64,000 nt of DNA from Steroidobacteraceae bacterium (GCA_019187495.1 JABAQN010000018.1:45353-109352), one strand, 5' to 3'; positions 53,967 through 64,000 are shown, numbered from the stretch's first letter. A program made the numbers and translations. Notes: generated from the sequence alone by a model not told the origin.

Positions 53967-55022
53967 TCAGAGCTGGCGCGAGTTGCGCAACTGGATGGTC
54001 CGGGAGACGAGCAGACGCCGGTTGCCGTCATTTGGCGTCACGCTCTTGCCGGCGTAGTCGTAGGTGCGGCCGTCGACGAAGCCCGGCTGGAAGTCGGAGC
54101 TGCGCATCATCAGCCAGATGCGCACCGCGACGACCTGGAAGCCGACCGGGAGAGCATCGGCGTTGACGTAGCGCGTCGCGATGCCGCGCGGGGCGTCGGG
54201 GATGCCGTTGGCGTCCTCGTCGAGCCCAGGGTCGATCACGCCGTCATTGTCGTAATCGCCGGTGTCGATGCCGAACTGCACCTGCAGATCCTCGACGCCG
54301 GGCATCACCTGCGTGTCGACGAAGTTGCCATTGACGAGCGATTTCATGCGTAGTGCCGGCAGGCCGACGCGCACCGGCGCGGTCGAGTTGCGGGAGATGT
54401 AGAAGCTGCGCACCACGAGATCGCGCACCTGCACGGTATCCGGCGCGAGCGCGGGCGATGCGGGCAGGTTGCCGTCGGAGAGCACGTACTGGTTCGTCGG
54501 GCTCAGGCGGCTGACGAGCAGCTGCAGCCGCCCGTTGGTTGCGGCCGCGAGCGGCGTGCGCGCCGCGTGGCGAACGGTGAGGCGATCGGTGCCGGGGCGC
54601 GCGCCGCCGCCGGCTGCGGCGCAGGCGAGGCCGTAGCTGTCATTGCTGCCCTCGACCGTCGCGATGAGGTTGACCGCAAAATTGTTGCCGCAGGCCTGGA
54701 AGCCGGCGGTCAGCCCCGCGACCGCGGCGTCCGCCGTCTGCATCCGGGAAGCGGTCGTGTAGGTCGAGGTCGAGCCACCGCTGATGTACTTGAAGTCGTC
54801 CGGCATGTTCGAGAAGCCGTAGTAGCCGGCGAGCTGCACATCGGGTTCGATGACCGACAGCACGTAGCGCGCGTCTTCCTGCAGGCGCGAGATCGTGTCG
54901 TTCACGCGGTAGGTGCTGCGGCTCTGCGAGTACACGTACACGGCGCCGACGATCAGCACCGAGCCGATCGCGAGCGCGACCAGCAGTTCGATCAGGCTGA
55001 GGCCACGCTGACGCATGTTCAT
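53967..55022 (-). CDS. pilW: Type IV minor pilin PilW
   Basis: This 351-residue pilin-like protein has the processed N-terminus RQRG-LSLIELLVALAIGSVL and a large head typical of PilW (YVYSQSRSTYRVNDTISRLQ, ARYVLSVIEPDVQLAGYYGF). It is followed at close spacing by pilX and its start overlaps the pilV stop by four bases. It belongs to the minor-pilin complex that initiates pilus assembly; its size is as expected for the family. Confidence 0.94.
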   Translation of the reverse strand: MNMRQRGLSLIELLVALAIGSVLIVGAVYVYSQSRSTYRVNDTISRLQEDARYVLSVIEPDVQLAGYYGFSNMPDDFKYISGGSTSTYTTASRMQTADAAVAGLTAGFQACGNNFAVNLIATVEGSNDSYGLACAAAGGGARPGTDRLTVRHAARTPLAAATNGRLQLLVSRLSPTNQYVLSDGNLPASPALAPDTVQVRDLVVRSFYISRNSTAPVRVGLPALRMKSLVNGNFVDTQVMPGVEDLQVQFGIDTGDYDNDGVIDPGLDEDANGIPDAPRGIATRYVNADALPVGFQVVAVRIWLMMRSSDFQPGFVDGRTYDYAGKSVTPNDGNRRLLVSRTIQLRNSRQL

Positions 55023-55504
55023 GGTGCCGCCGCGATCAGGAAAGTGCTGGATCCGTACGAGAAGTTCTCGCTGGCTTCCTGCCAGGCGAGATCGATGCGG
55101 TACTGGTCGGGACGGCCGGCTGCGGCGGCCGGCGTGAAAACTACGGTGGGGACGGCACCCGCCGGCAGGGCATCGTTGACGCTCTGCAGCCAGCGCGCGA
55201 GATCGTCCTCCGCGAGCTCGGCCGCGCTGCAGTTCGCGACGACCACGCAGTCGTGCTGCGCGGGTGCTCCGCCATAGGCCGCCAGGTCGTAGGCGATACC
55301 GGCGCGGCCATTCGCGCGGATGCGATCGCCGAGATCACTGACGAGATTGACGGCCTGCGTGCGCAGCATCGCGGTGCGGCCGGTCTGCAGGCTCATCACG
55401 TACATGCCGGCGATGCCGAGGAGGCCGACCGAAAGCACGACCAGCGCGACGAGCGACTCCACCATCGTGATGCCGCGCTGTGCCGCAGGGGATGCATTGA
55501 TCAT
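55019..55504 (-). CDS. pilV: Type IV minor pilin PilV
   Basis: This 161-residue protein has the prepilin site QRG-ITMVESLVALVVLSVG, followed by LLGIAGMYVMSLQTGRTAML and VNLVSDLGDRIRANG, the usual PilV pattern. ATG 55504 gives a short leader; the longer open frame upstream is a shadow. The stop overlaps pilW (ATGA). It forms part of the pilus-priming complex with PilW, PilX and the FimT/GspH-type subunit. Confidence 0.94.
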   Translation of the reverse strand: MINASPAAQRGITMVESLVALVVLSVGLLGIAGMYVMSLQTGRTAMLRTQAVNLVSDLGDRIRANGRAGIAYDLAAYGGAPAQHDCVVVANCSAAELAEDDLARWLQSVNDALPAGAVPTVVFTPAAAAGRPDQYRIDLAWQEASENFSYGSSTFLIAAAP

Positions 55505-55514
55505 GACGCGCACC

Positions 55515-56105
55515 TCAGGGACACGCCAGCCAGGTGTTGATCTCGGCCGGCTCGCGCGTGACGCGCGAACGCCCGGTCGGGCTGACATCGACGCCGCGCG
55601 CGGCCGACAGGTTCGTGCCGGCCTGCAGCGCCTTGCCACGGTCGTCGCAGAAGATGGTGTTGCGGGCCGTGGTCGCCGCGGTCGGGATGTCCTGCAGGAA
55701 GCCGTTGCCGCCGAAGGAGGCGCAGACGCCGTTCGACCGCACGTTCACCGCCGGATCGATCGTGGCGCCGACGCGCAGTACGACCTCGAGGGGATTGGCC
55801 GCGTCACGCACGCAATTGTTGTCGGGGTCGACGAACACGATCCAGCCGGTGAATGCGCCGGCCGAGCAGGTCGCGCCCGCGTCACCGGGATTGTCCGACG
55901 GACATACCGCGACGGGCACCTGGCGCTTGATCGCTTCGGTGCGCGCCGTCTGCATGGCGCCGAGCAGCTCGTTGCCGACACCGGTGAGACGGTTGTTGCG
56001 ACGAAACTCCGTGAAGCTCGGCGCGCCGATCGAGAGGATCACCGCGGCGACCGCGAGCGTGACCATGAGTTCCATCAGCGTGAAGCCGCTGTTACGCTTG
56101 TTCAT
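55515..56105 (-). CDS. Type IV pilus FimT/FimU (GspH-type) pseudopilin
   Basis: This 196-residue protein has the leader and cleavage site NSG-FTLMELMVTLAVAAVIL, then GAPSFTEFRRNNRLTGVGNE, LLGAMQTARTEAIKRQVPV and a GspH-like head with two cysteines near the middle. It is the first gene of the leftward pilus operon, separated from metX by 120 bases with no obvious hairpin or promoter. FimU and FimT are close relatives; position at the head of the minor-pilin operon favours a FimU-like role. Confidence 0.9.
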   Translation of the reverse strand: MNKRNSGFTLMELMVTLAVAAVILSIGAPSFTEFRRNNRLTGVGNELLGAMQTARTEAIKRQVPVAVCPSDNPGDAGATCSAGAFTGWIVFVDPDNNCVRDAANPLEVVLRVGATIDPAVNVRSNGVCASFGGNGFLQDIPTAATTARNTIFCDDRGKALQAGTNLSAARGVDVSPTGRSRVTREPAEINTWLACP

Positions 56106-56225
56106 GGGTGCGCAGTGTGGCGGCAGCGCAAGCCCGCCGCCGGCGCCGCCGACCAATGGCGCAGTCAGTGCGACGAGCGGCGCCGGCACGTGAACTCCGT
56201 CACGCGCCGTGGTGACATAAGGCGA

Positions 56226-57296
56226 TCAATCCGCGCGCAGGAAGTCGCCGATCGCGGCCGAGAAGCGCGGAATATCGACGAGGAACGCGTCGTGCCCTTC
56301 GATCGAGGGCAGTACGACGAGCCCGGCCGCGACCCCGGCGCGCTCGAGCGTCGCCACGATTGCGCGCTGTCCATCGGGAGGAAAGAGGATGTCGGTCTCG
56401 ACGCCGATCACGAGCGCGCGTTCGACGCAGCGTGCGGCGAGCGGGCCGAGGTCGAAGCGGTCCATCGCCCGGGAAAGATACAGGTAGCAGTTCGCGTCGA
56501 ACGCCTCGACGAACTTCGCGGCCTGCGCCTCGAGATAGCCTTCTATCCCGAACTCGGGAGCGAAACTGTTCGCGGCGTGCGCGCGGCCCGGAATGCGCCC
56601 GCGCCCGAAGCGCTGCTGCCACTCGCCGGCGGAACGGTAAGTGATCGTGCCGAGCTTGCGCGCCAGCGCGAGCCCCGTGCGCGGCGGTGCATCGGGAGCG
56701 TAGTGCCCGTTCCGCCACGCCGGGTCGCGCAGGATCGCCTCGCGCTGCACGCTGCGCAGCGCAATCGCGAAGGGCGCCGCGCCCTGGCTGCCGCTCACGC
56801 TGACGAGCCGGCGGGCGGCGCCCGGAAAGCGCTGCGCGAAAGCGAGCACGACCATGCCGCCGAGCGATGGCCCGAGGACCGTATCCGCGCGCTCGATGCC
56901 GAGCGATTGCAATACCGCATGGCCGCCGCTCGCGATGTCCTCGATCGCGAGTTCCGGGAAATCGAGCCGGTAGCGCTCCCCGGTGGCCGGGTTGTCGGAG
57001 GCGGGCCCCGTCGAGCCGAAGCAGCTGCCGAGCGAGTTCACGACGATCACGAACCAGCGATCGGTGTCGAGGGCGAGCCCGGGCCCGATCATGGCGTCCC
57101 ACCAGCCGGGCGAGGGGTCGGCCGGTGATCGTGCCGCATGCGCCGGGGGCGACAGCCCCGTGAACACGAGGATCGCGTTGTCTTTCGCGGGCGCGAGGCT
57201 GCCCCAGGTCTCGAACGCGACGCGGGCACCCTTCAGGGTGCCGCCGAGGTGCATCGCAAAGGGATCGGGAAGCGGCGCGTACCGGCGCGCGCTCAT
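56226..57296 (-). CDS. metX: Homoserine O-acyltransferase
   Basis: This 356-residue alpha/beta hydrolase of the MetX family activates homoserine for methionine synthesis. It has PFAMHLGGTLKGARVAFETW at the start, the nucleophile in VLGPSLGGMVVLAFAQRFP near residue 144, and a late ETDILFPPDGQ and SIEGHDAFLVD with the catalytic aspartate and histidine. Whether it uses acetyl- or succinyl-CoA cannot be told from these motifs. It overlaps the preceding cysteine synthase by four bases, so activated homoserine and sulfhydrylation genes are expressed together. Confidence 0.92.
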   Translation of the reverse strand: MSARRYAPLPDPFAMHLGGTLKGARVAFETWGSLAPAKDNAILVFTGLSPPAHAARSPADPSPGWWDAMIGPGLALDTDRWFVIVVNSLGSCFGSTGPASDNPATGERYRLDFPELAIEDIASGGHAVLQSLGIERADTVLGPSLGGMVVLAFAQRFPGAARRLVSVSGSQGAAPFAIALRSVQREAILRDPAWRNGHYAPDAPPRTGLALARKLGTITYRSAGEWQQRFGRGRIPGRAHAANSFAPEFGIEGYLEAQAAKFVEAFDANCYLYLSRAMDRFDLGPLAARCVERALVIGVETDILFPPDGQRAIVATLERAGVAAGLVVLPSIEGHDAFLVDIPRFSAAIGDFLRAD

Positions 57297-58234
57297 GGCT
57301 CCGGATCGCTGCCCTCGGGAATTCCCTCGAAGAGCGGCGTCGACAGGTAGCGTTCCGCCGTGTCGGGGAGCATCGCGAGCAGCACGCTGCCGCGCGGCGC
57401 GTCCGCCGCGACCTTGACCGCCGCGGCGAAAGTCGCACCGCTCGAAATGCCGCAGAGGATCCCTTCGCTGCGCGCGAGGGCGCGTGATGCGTCGATCGCT
57501 TCCTGGTCGGTGACGGTCACGAGGCTGTCAGGTACCTTGCGATTCAGCACGCCGGGAACGAAATCCGGCGTCCAGCCCTGGATCTTGTGCGACGCAAACG
57601 GTGCGCCGGCGAGCAGCGCCGCAACGGCAGGCTCCGCCGCGATCACTCTGGTCTCGGGTCGCGCGAGCTTGATCACTTCGCCGGCGCCGGTCAGCGTGCC
57701 GCCCGTGCCCCAGCCGGTGACGAAGAAATCGAGCCGCCGGTCGGCAAAATCGCTGAGGATCTCGGGGCCGGTGGTCTGGCGGTGATAGGCCGGATTGGCG
57801 GGGTTTTCAAACTGGCTCGCGAGGAACCAGCCGTGCTTCTTCGCGAGCTCGGCGGCCTTCCTCACCATGCCGACACCGCGCTCCGCCGCCGGCGTCAGGA
57901 TCACCCGCGCTCCGAGGAGGCGCATCATCTTGCGCCGTTCGATCGAAAACGAATCCGCCATGGTCGCAACGAATGGATAGCCCTTCGCGGCGCAGACCAT
58001 CGCGAGCGCGACGCCCGTGTTGCCCGATGTCGCTTCGACCACCGTCTGGCCCGGTTTCAGCACGCCGCGCCGTTCGGCATCCTCGATGATCGCGATCGCG
58101 AGCCGATCCTTGACCGACGAGGCCGGATTGAAGTACTCGCACTTCACGTAAAGCGTCACGTGTTCCGGTGCGAGGCGATTGACGCGCACGATCGGTGTGC
58201 GGCCGATGGTTTTCAGGATGCTGTCGTAGATCAT
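57293..58234 (-). CDS. PLP-dependent cysteine synthase family protein
   Basis: This 313-residue fold-type II PLP enzyme has SSVKDRLAIAII with the PLP lysine at residue 42, the substrate loop TSGNTGVALA, the phosphate-binding GWGTGGTLTGAGEV, and ILCGISSGATFAAAVKV near the end. It makes cysteine from O-acetylserine or, given its coupling to metX, may act on an activated homoserine or serine in transsulfuration. The gene is leftward and divergent from the pseudouridine synthase across a short gap. CysK, CysM and cystathionine-synthase relatives share these motifs. Confidence 0.9.
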   Translation of the reverse strand: MIYDSILKTIGRTPIVRVNRLAPEHVTLYVKCEYFNPASSVKDRLAIAIIEDAERRGVLKPGQTVVEATSGNTGVALAMVCAAKGYPFVATMADSFSIERRKMMRLLGARVILTPAAERGVGMVRKAAELAKKHGWFLASQFENPANPAYHRQTTGPEILSDFADRRLDFFVTGWGTGGTLTGAGEVIKLARPETRVIAAEPAVAALLAGAPFASHKIQGWTPDFVPGVLNRKVPDSLVTVTDQEAIDASRALARSEGILCGISSGATFAAAVKVAADAPRGSVLLAMLPDTAERYLSTPLFEGIPEGSDPEP

Positions 58235-58269
58235 GGCGTCACTCTAGCTCCTGCGGGTGAGTGGGTCCC

Positions 58270-59061
58270 ATGCCGAATGGGCCTCTGCCCATCGCCAGCG
58301 ATTATGATGCCGCCGTGCCGACACCCGAACGTCTGCAAAAACTGCTGGCCGCCGCGGGCCTCGGCTCGCGGCGGGCCATCGAAGACTGGATCCGTGCGGG
58401 CCGCATCGCCGTGAACGGTGACATCGCGGTGCTCGGCACCCGCGCGACACCGCGCGATTCGATCACCCTCGACGGGCGCTCGCTCGCGCTCGCGCCGCAG
58501 CCTGCCGCGCGCGAAGTGCTGATGTACCACAAACCGCTGGGCGAGGTCACGACGCGCAGCGATCCACAGCGCCGGCCCACGGTCTTCGAGCGCCTGCCCG
58601 ACCCCCGCGCCGGACGCTGGATCGTGGTCGGCCGGCTCGACGTCAATACCACCGGATTGCTGCTTTTCACGACGGACGGTGAACTCGCGCATCGCCTGAT
58701 GCACCCTTCCACCGAAATCGAGCGCGAGTACCTCGTGCGCGTGCGGGGCGAGCCCGATGCGGCGACGCTGGCGCGCCTCACCCGGGGCGTGCGGCTCGAG
58801 GACGGTCTCGCGCGATTCGATCGCATCGAGCGCCACGCCGAAGGAGGCAGTCACGACTGGTTCCGGGTCGTGCTGCGCGAGGGCCGCAACCGGGAGGTGC
58901 GCCGCCTGTGGGACGCGGCCGGATTCGACGTGAGCCGCCTGATGCGCGTGCGCTATGGTCCTGTAAGCTTGCCCCGTGACCTGCGGGCCGGGACCGCACG
59001 CCGGCTGGCGCCCGACGCGGTCGACGCACTGGTTGCCGCGGCCGGGAGGAGAACGGAATGA
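58270..59061 (+). CDS. rluB: RluB/RsuA-family 23S rRNA pseudouridine synthase
   Basis: This protein of about 263 residues has an N-terminal S4 RNA-binding domain (RLQKLLAAAGLGSRRAIEDW, IRAGRIAVNG) and the RsuA-type catalytic core with VGRLDVNTTGLLLFTTDGEL holding the catalytic aspartate, then LREGRNREVRRLWDAAG. RluB-type enzymes modify the large-subunit rRNA. Start is uncertain: ATG 58270, GTG 58261 or GTG 58315 (closest to the family start). Its stop overlaps a small open frame. Confidence 0.88.
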   Translation: MPNGPLPIASDYDAAVPTPERLQKLLAAAGLGSRRAIEDWIRAGRIAVNGDIAVLGTRATPRDSITLDGRSLALAPQPAAREVLMYHKPLGEVTTRSDPQRRPTVFERLPDPRAGRWIVVGRLDVNTTGLLLFTTDGELAHRLMHPSTEIEREYLVRVRGEPDAATLARLTRGVRLEDGLARFDRIERHAEGGSHDWFRVVLREGRNREVRRLWDAAGFDVSRLMRVRYGPVSLPRDLRAGTARRLAPDAVDALVAAAGRRTE

Positions 59062-59180
59062 GGAGAGGAACAGTCTGCGCGAGCCTGCTCGTTGCGGTGG
59101 CGCTGTCGAAGCTCGTCGATTCGGTATTGACTCGACAACTCGGCCGGTATGCCGCGCATGTCAATCGTGACGGGAGCTGA
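59058..59180 (+). CDS. Possible 40-residue small protein
   Basis: ATG 59058 overlaps the rluB stop (ATGA) and has GGAGGAGAAC upstream, then encodes 40 residues beginning MRRGTVCASLLVAVALSKLV, with one moderately hydrophobic stretch at about residues 8-20. No similarity is recognised. It ends 4 bases before the next gene's likely TTG start. It may be a real coupled small membrane protein or simply a leader frame; the ribosome site and spacing are the only support. Confidence 0.4.
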   Translation: MRRGTVCASLLVAVALSKLVDSVLTRQLGRYAAHVNRDGS

Positions 59181-59184
59181 ACCC

Positions 59185-59592
59185 TTGTACCCGCGCCGCG
59201 CGATGCTTCGCTCGCTGTTCGCGGTCACCGCCGCGATGACCGCCCTGGCGGTGGGTGCCCCGAGGCTGCTGCGCGCACAGCCCGCTGCCGGCAGCGATCG
59301 CGTCGCGGTCGACGTGGAACTCGAGGCGTGCGGGAAAGCGCTGCGTCGCGTCGCGCGCCTCTTTTCGGCGGGGTTCACACGCGCCGATGCGGACCGCCTC
59401 GAGCGTGACATCGATGCATTGCCGACGGACAAGGCGGCGCAGTGGACCTACCAGGTGACCCACGACGGGCAGGCCGCGACGCTCACGGTGCACGCGGTCG
59501 TCGACGAACTGTCGATGGTCGATCTCGATTTCGTGACGACACCCGCGATCGCGGCTCGCATCAGGAAGGCGCTCGGCGACCTCGAGCGCTGA
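59185..59592 (+). CDS. Small exported protein of unknown function
   Basis: This 135-residue protein has a signal peptide ([20 protein letters not shown], then LRAQ) and a helical/beta mature part, including [20 protein letters not shown] and [20 protein letters not shown]. No domain family is recognised. TTG 59185 is favoured because GGGAG lies about eight bases upstream; ATG 59203 (MLRSLFAV) is equally plausible. It lies 19 bases before hutU on the same strand, but its function need not be connected with histidine degradation. Confidence 0.65.
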   Translation: MYPRRAMLRSLFAVTAAMTALAVGAPRLLRAQPAAGSDRVAVDVELEACGKALRRVARLFSAGFTRADADRLERDIDALPTDKAAQWTYQVTHDGQAATLTVHAVVDELSMVDLDFVTTPAIAARIRKALGDLER

Positions 59593-59611
59593 TCAACGGG
59601 ACAGGGGACCC

Positions 59612-61273
<1,662 letters not shown>

Positions 61274-61275
61274 CG

Positions 61276-62496
61276 ATGGCGTCGGCCACGACGCTCTGGC
61301 GCAACGCCCGCATCGCGACCTGTACGTCGGTCGCGGCCGCGGCGACCGCCGGCGCGGATGCGCTCGTCACGCGCGACGGGCGGATCGAGTGGCTCGGATA
61401 CGAGCGCTCGCTGCCCGCGTCGCTGCGCGCGCGCTGCGAACACGACAGCGACCTCGGCGGCCGGCTCGTGACGCCCGGCCTCATCGATTGCCATACCCAT
61501 CTCGTGTTCGCGGGCGATCGTGCCGCGGAGTTCGCCGAGCGCCAGCGCGGTGTGTCGTACGAGGAGATCGCCCGGCGCGGCGGCGGCATCCTCGCGACGG
61601 TGCGTGCGACACGCGCCGCGAACACCGACGCGTTGCTCGCCGCTTCGGCGCCGCGCCTCGAGGCGCTCGCGCGCGAGGGCGTCACGGCGATCGAAATCAA
61701 GTCGGGCTACGGACTCACGCTCGAGGATGAGGCGCGCATGCTCGAGGTGGCGCGCGCGCTCGGGCGGCGCTACGACATCGACGTCCGCACCACGTGCCTC
61801 GCGGCGCATGCCGTGCCGCCGGAGTTTGCGGGCCATGCCGACGACTACGTGCGCGTGGTCGCGGAAGAATGGCTGCCGGCGCTCGTCGCGCGCGGCCTCG
61901 TCGATGGCGTCGACATTTATTGCGATCGCGGCGCCTTCACGGCCGCGCAGGCGCGCGTGTTGTTCGCGGCGGCGCGCGGCCTCGGCATCGCCGTGCGGAT
62001 GCACGCGGGCCAGTTCGCGGACGTCGGCGGCATCGAGGTCGCGACCGAATTTGCCGCGCTTTCCTGCGATCACCTCGAGGAACTGTCGGCGGCGGACATC
62101 GCGAGGCTCGCGTCCGCGGGTAGCGTCGCCGTGCTGCTGCCCGTGGCGTACTACACGCTCGGGCAGACCAGGGCGCCGCCCGTGGCGGCCTTGCGCGCGG
62201 CGGGCGTGCCGATGGCGGTCGCGACCGACTGCAATCCCGGCACCTCGCCCTGCGCCTCGCTGCTGCTCGCGATGAACATGGGTTGCCGGCTTTTCGGGCT
62301 CACGCCGGAAGAGGCCCTCGCGGGCGTCACTTTGCAGGCGGCGCGTGCGCTGGCGCTCGCGCCGGGCACGGGCACGCTCGCCGCCGGTGGGCCCGCCGAT
62401 TTCGTGGTGTGGAATCTCGATGAGCCCCACGAACTCGGCTACTGGACGGGCCTGAATCGCCGCCACGCGATCGTGCGTCGGGGAGTCATGCGATGA
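61276..62496 (+). CDS. hutI: Imidazolonepropionase
   Basis: HutI hydrolyses 4-imidazolone-5-propanoate in histidine degradation. The 406-residue amidohydrolase has the metal motif LIDCHTHLVFAGDRAAEF, GGGILATVRATR, EIKSGYGLTLEDEARML and a later histidine in MHAGQFADVGG. ATG 61276 is two codons after the hutU stop. Its stop overlaps the hutG start (ATGA), so the three enzymes are made from one transcript. Confidence 0.96.
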   Translation: MASATTLWRNARIATCTSVAAAATAGADALVTRDGRIEWLGYERSLPASLRARCEHDSDLGGRLVTPGLIDCHTHLVFAGDRAAEFAERQRGVSYEEIARRGGGILATVRATRAANTDALLAASAPRLEALAREGVTAIEIKSGYGLTLEDEARMLEVARALGRRYDIDVRTTCLAAHAVPPEFAGHADDYVRVVAEEWLPALVARGLVDGVDIYCDRGAFTAAQARVLFAAARGLGIAVRMHAGQFADVGGIEVATEFAALSCDHLEELSAADIARLASAGSVAVLLPVAYYTLGQTRAPPVAALRAAGVPMAVATDCNPGTSPCASLLLAMNMGCRLFGLTPEEALAGVTLQAARALALAPGTGTLAAGGPADFVVWNLDEPHELGYWTGLNRRHAIVRRGVMR

Positions 62497-63452
62497 CGAC
62501 CGGGACTTGGCAGGGGCGGATCGACGCCGCGGACGGCGACAGCGGGCGTCGCTGGCATCAGATCGTGCAGCCACTCGAACCCGGCGCGCCACCCGGTGTC
62601 GCACTGCTCGGCTTTGCGTGCGACGAGGGCGTGCGACGCAACCAGGGGCGCATTGGGGCGTCCGGGGGGCCGCAGGCGCTGCGGCGCGCGCTCGCGCCGC
62701 TCGCGTACCACGGCTCGCGCGGCACGCCGCTCTACGATGCGGGCGACATCGAGTGCCAGGGCGAAGACCTCGAGGGCGCGCAGCGCTCGCTCGGTGCGCG
62801 CGTGGCGGCGCTGCTGGCGCGAGGGCATTTCCCGATGCTGCTCGGCGGCGGGCACGAGATCGCGTGGGGCTCGTTCCAGGGCACGAGCGCGGCGCTCGAA
62901 CGCGACGGGCGCCTGGCGCGTTTCGGCGTCGTGAATTTCGACGCCCATTTCGACCTGCGGCGCGGGCCCGCCAACTCGGGCACGCCGTTCCGCCAGATCC
63001 ACGATGCGCTGGCGGCGCGCGGGTTGCCGTTTCGCTACCTGTGCCTCGGGATCGCACGTGCCGCGAACACGCCCGCGCTCTTTGCGACCGCGCGGGATTG
63101 CGGCGCCACGTGGCTGCACGACGAGGAGCTCGTCTGGCCGCGCTGGGATGCGGCGTGTCGCGCGATCGACGCGTTCGTCGACTCGGTCGATGCGCTGCAG
63201 TTGTCGGTCTGCCTCGATGCATTTCCGGCCGGGGCGGCGCCCGGTGTCAGTGCGCCGGCCGCGCGGGGGATCGCGCCCGATTTCGCGCTGTCGCTGCTCG
63301 GGCACCTGCTCGCGAGGGCGCGGCATGGCGGCAAGGGTTCGAAGGTCGTCCTGGCGGAGGTGGCGGAGCTTGCCCCGTGCCTCGACCCGGATGGCCGCAC
63401 GGCCCGCCTCGCCGGCCGGGTCGTCTACGACGTCGTTTCGGGCCTCCTGTAG
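62493..63452 (+). CDS. hutG: Formimidoylglutamase (ureohydrolase family)
   Basis: This 319-residue arginase-fold enzyme has LGFACDEGVRRNQGRIGAS, the manganese-binding GGGHEIAWGSF, FDAHFDLRRG and a late SVCLDAFPAG with further ligands. It hydrolyses N-formimidoyl-glutamate to glutamate and formamide, the last step of the five-carbon histidine pathway. Overlap with hutI and position after hutU support HutG rather than agmatinase. The tRNA promoter follows after 64 bases. Confidence 0.93.
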   Translation: MTTGTWQGRIDAADGDSGRRWHQIVQPLEPGAPPGVALLGFACDEGVRRNQGRIGASGGPQALRRALAPLAYHGSRGTPLYDAGDIECQGEDLEGAQRSLGARVAALLARGHFPMLLGGGHEIAWGSFQGTSAALERDGRLARFGVVNFDAHFDLRRGPANSGTPFRQIHDALAARGLPFRYLCLGIARAANTPALFATARDCGATWLHDEELVWPRWDAACRAIDAFVDSVDALQLSVCLDAFPAGAAPGVSAPAARGIAPDFALSLLGHLLARARHGGKGSKVVLAEVAELAPCLDPDGRTARLAGRVVYDVVSGLL

Positions 63453-63516
63453 GGCGGCCATATATCAAAGGTGTGCCCTGCCGCAGCGCGGCACAGCAAA
63501 AGACGCGCCAACCGCA

Positions 63517-63545
63517 TTGACACGCCGCAAGGCGGAAACGAGAAT
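63517..63545 (+). promoter_or_regulatory. Strong promoter of the tRNA-Tyr/Gly/Thr-tuf operon
   Basis: A perfect -35 TTGACA at 63517-63522 is followed after 17 bases by GAGAAT at 63540-63545 (four of six -10 matches). A GC-rich stretch just downstream resembles the discriminator of stringently controlled stable-RNA promoters. Transcription would begin about 12 bases before tRNA-Tyr. The spacer contains a CGCC/GGCG mini-hairpin of unknown meaning. Confidence 0.7.
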
Positions 63546-63563
63546 ACGCGGCTCGTTTTTCGC

Positions 63564-63649
63564 GGAGGGGTACCCAAGCGGCCAACGGGAGCAGACTGTA
63601 AATCTGCCGGCTTACGCCTTCGTAGGTTCGAATCCTACCCCCTCCACCA
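63564..63649 (+). tRNA. tRNA-Tyr (anticodon GTA)
   Basis: This 86-base type II tRNA with a long variable arm has acceptor arm GGAGGGG/CCCCTCC, anticodon loop CTGTAAA (anticodon GTA) on stem CAGA/TCTG, T-arm GTAGGTTCGAATCCTAC, and an encoded CCA. It is first in the Tyr-Gly-Thr-tuf operon, corresponding to tyrU in E. coli. Confidence 0.98.
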
Positions 63650-63692
63650 GCCGAGCGGGACTGGCGGTGAGCGGGCGGTCGGGAGCATCAGC

Positions 63693-63766
<74 letters not shown>

Positions 63767-63779
63767 GTGCAGTCGTAAA

Positions 63780-63855
<76 letters not shown>

Positions 63856-63887
63856 TGGAAAGCCAGATTTAAGAGAGGAACACCGTC

Positions 63888-64000
63888 GTGTCGAAAGAGA
63901 AGTTTGAGCGCAGCAAGCCGCACGTGAACGTGGGGACGATTGGTCACGTGGACCACGGCAAGACGACGTTGACGGCGGCGCTGACGAAGGTGATGGCGGA
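63888..64000 (+). CDS. tuf: Elongation factor Tu, 3' end outside the window
   Basis: GTG 63888, with AGAGAGGAA upstream, begins [20 protein letters not shown], the invariant EF-Tu start. The P-loop continues as [14 protein letters not shown], which binds GTP, and the frame runs off the right edge after 37 residues. EF-Tu delivers aminoacyl-tRNA to the ribosome. The gene is co-transcribed with the three tRNA genes before it, as in other gammaproteobacteria. Confidence 0.98.
   Translation, partial: MSKEKFERSKPHVNVGTIGHVDHGKTTLTAALTKVMA

Overview
The window is high-GC DNA, almost certainly from a gammaproteobacterium with a large aerobic, TonB-rich catabolic repertoire. Three things point there: the block plsY-birA-coaX-SPOR-tRNA-Thr, the tRNA-Tyr/Gly/Thr-tuf cluster at the right end, and a Pseudomonas-style minor-pilin/PilY1 operon. 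A Steroidobacter/Nevskia-like relative would fit, but that is a guess.

Positions 1-36 kb are an accessory catabolic island, nearly all on the + strand. A divergent LuxR-type regulator precedes a thiamine-diphosphate E1 alpha/beta pair with a free-standing lipoyl domain. These are followed by a TonB-dependent receptor (TBDR), three short-chain dehydrogenases (SDRs), a membrane PQQ dehydrogenase, a haem-motif lyase-like protein, a small cytochrome c, a split transketolase, a second PQQ dehydrogenase with an N-terminal cytochrome c domain, an arylsulfatase and the sulfate-activation genes cysD and cysNC. Next come another SDR, a divergent Fe-S/flavin enoate reductase with a VOC protein, a DUF1214 protein and a tight TBDR / SMP-30-like / sulfotransferase / SDR unit. 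The set suggests uptake, desulfation, alcohol oxidation and carbon-carbon cleavage of a bulky sulfated alcohol (steroid- or terpenoid-like). The substrate cannot be read from sequence. The most striking local feature is that cysD and cysNC are separated by a second TBDR carrying an in-frame stop plus the first codons of an SDR fused to a duplicated cysD tail, bounded by a 46-bp direct repeat.

Positions 36-41 kb hold a MarR-EmrA-EmrB-type efflux operon with a perfect palindromic operator, a CysB-like LysR regulator and an acid phosphatase with a strong terminator. Positions 41-45.5 kb carry the overlapping chain ctlX-plsY-birA-coaX-SPOR ending in tRNA-Thr(TGT).

Positions 45.4-59 kb are mostly on the - strand: an FAD oxidoreductase whose last codons are antisense to the tRNA, uppP, a PilZ protein, an endo/exonuclease-family protein, the type IV pilus operon (pilE, pilY1, a small secreted protein, pilX, pilW, pilV, FimT/GspH) and metX-cysK. 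Positions 58-63.5 kb return to the + strand: a pseudouridine synthase, small exported proteins and hutU-hutI-hutG (no hutH here). A strong promoter then drives tRNA-Tyr, tRNA-Gly, tRNA-Thr(GGT) and the start of tuf.

Compared with the E. coli order birA-coaA-thrU-tyrU-glyT-thrT-tufB, the tRNA cluster is split by about 18 kb. No stretch over 300 bases is without a gene, and no CRISPR array, insertion sequence, integrase or rRNA gene was seen.
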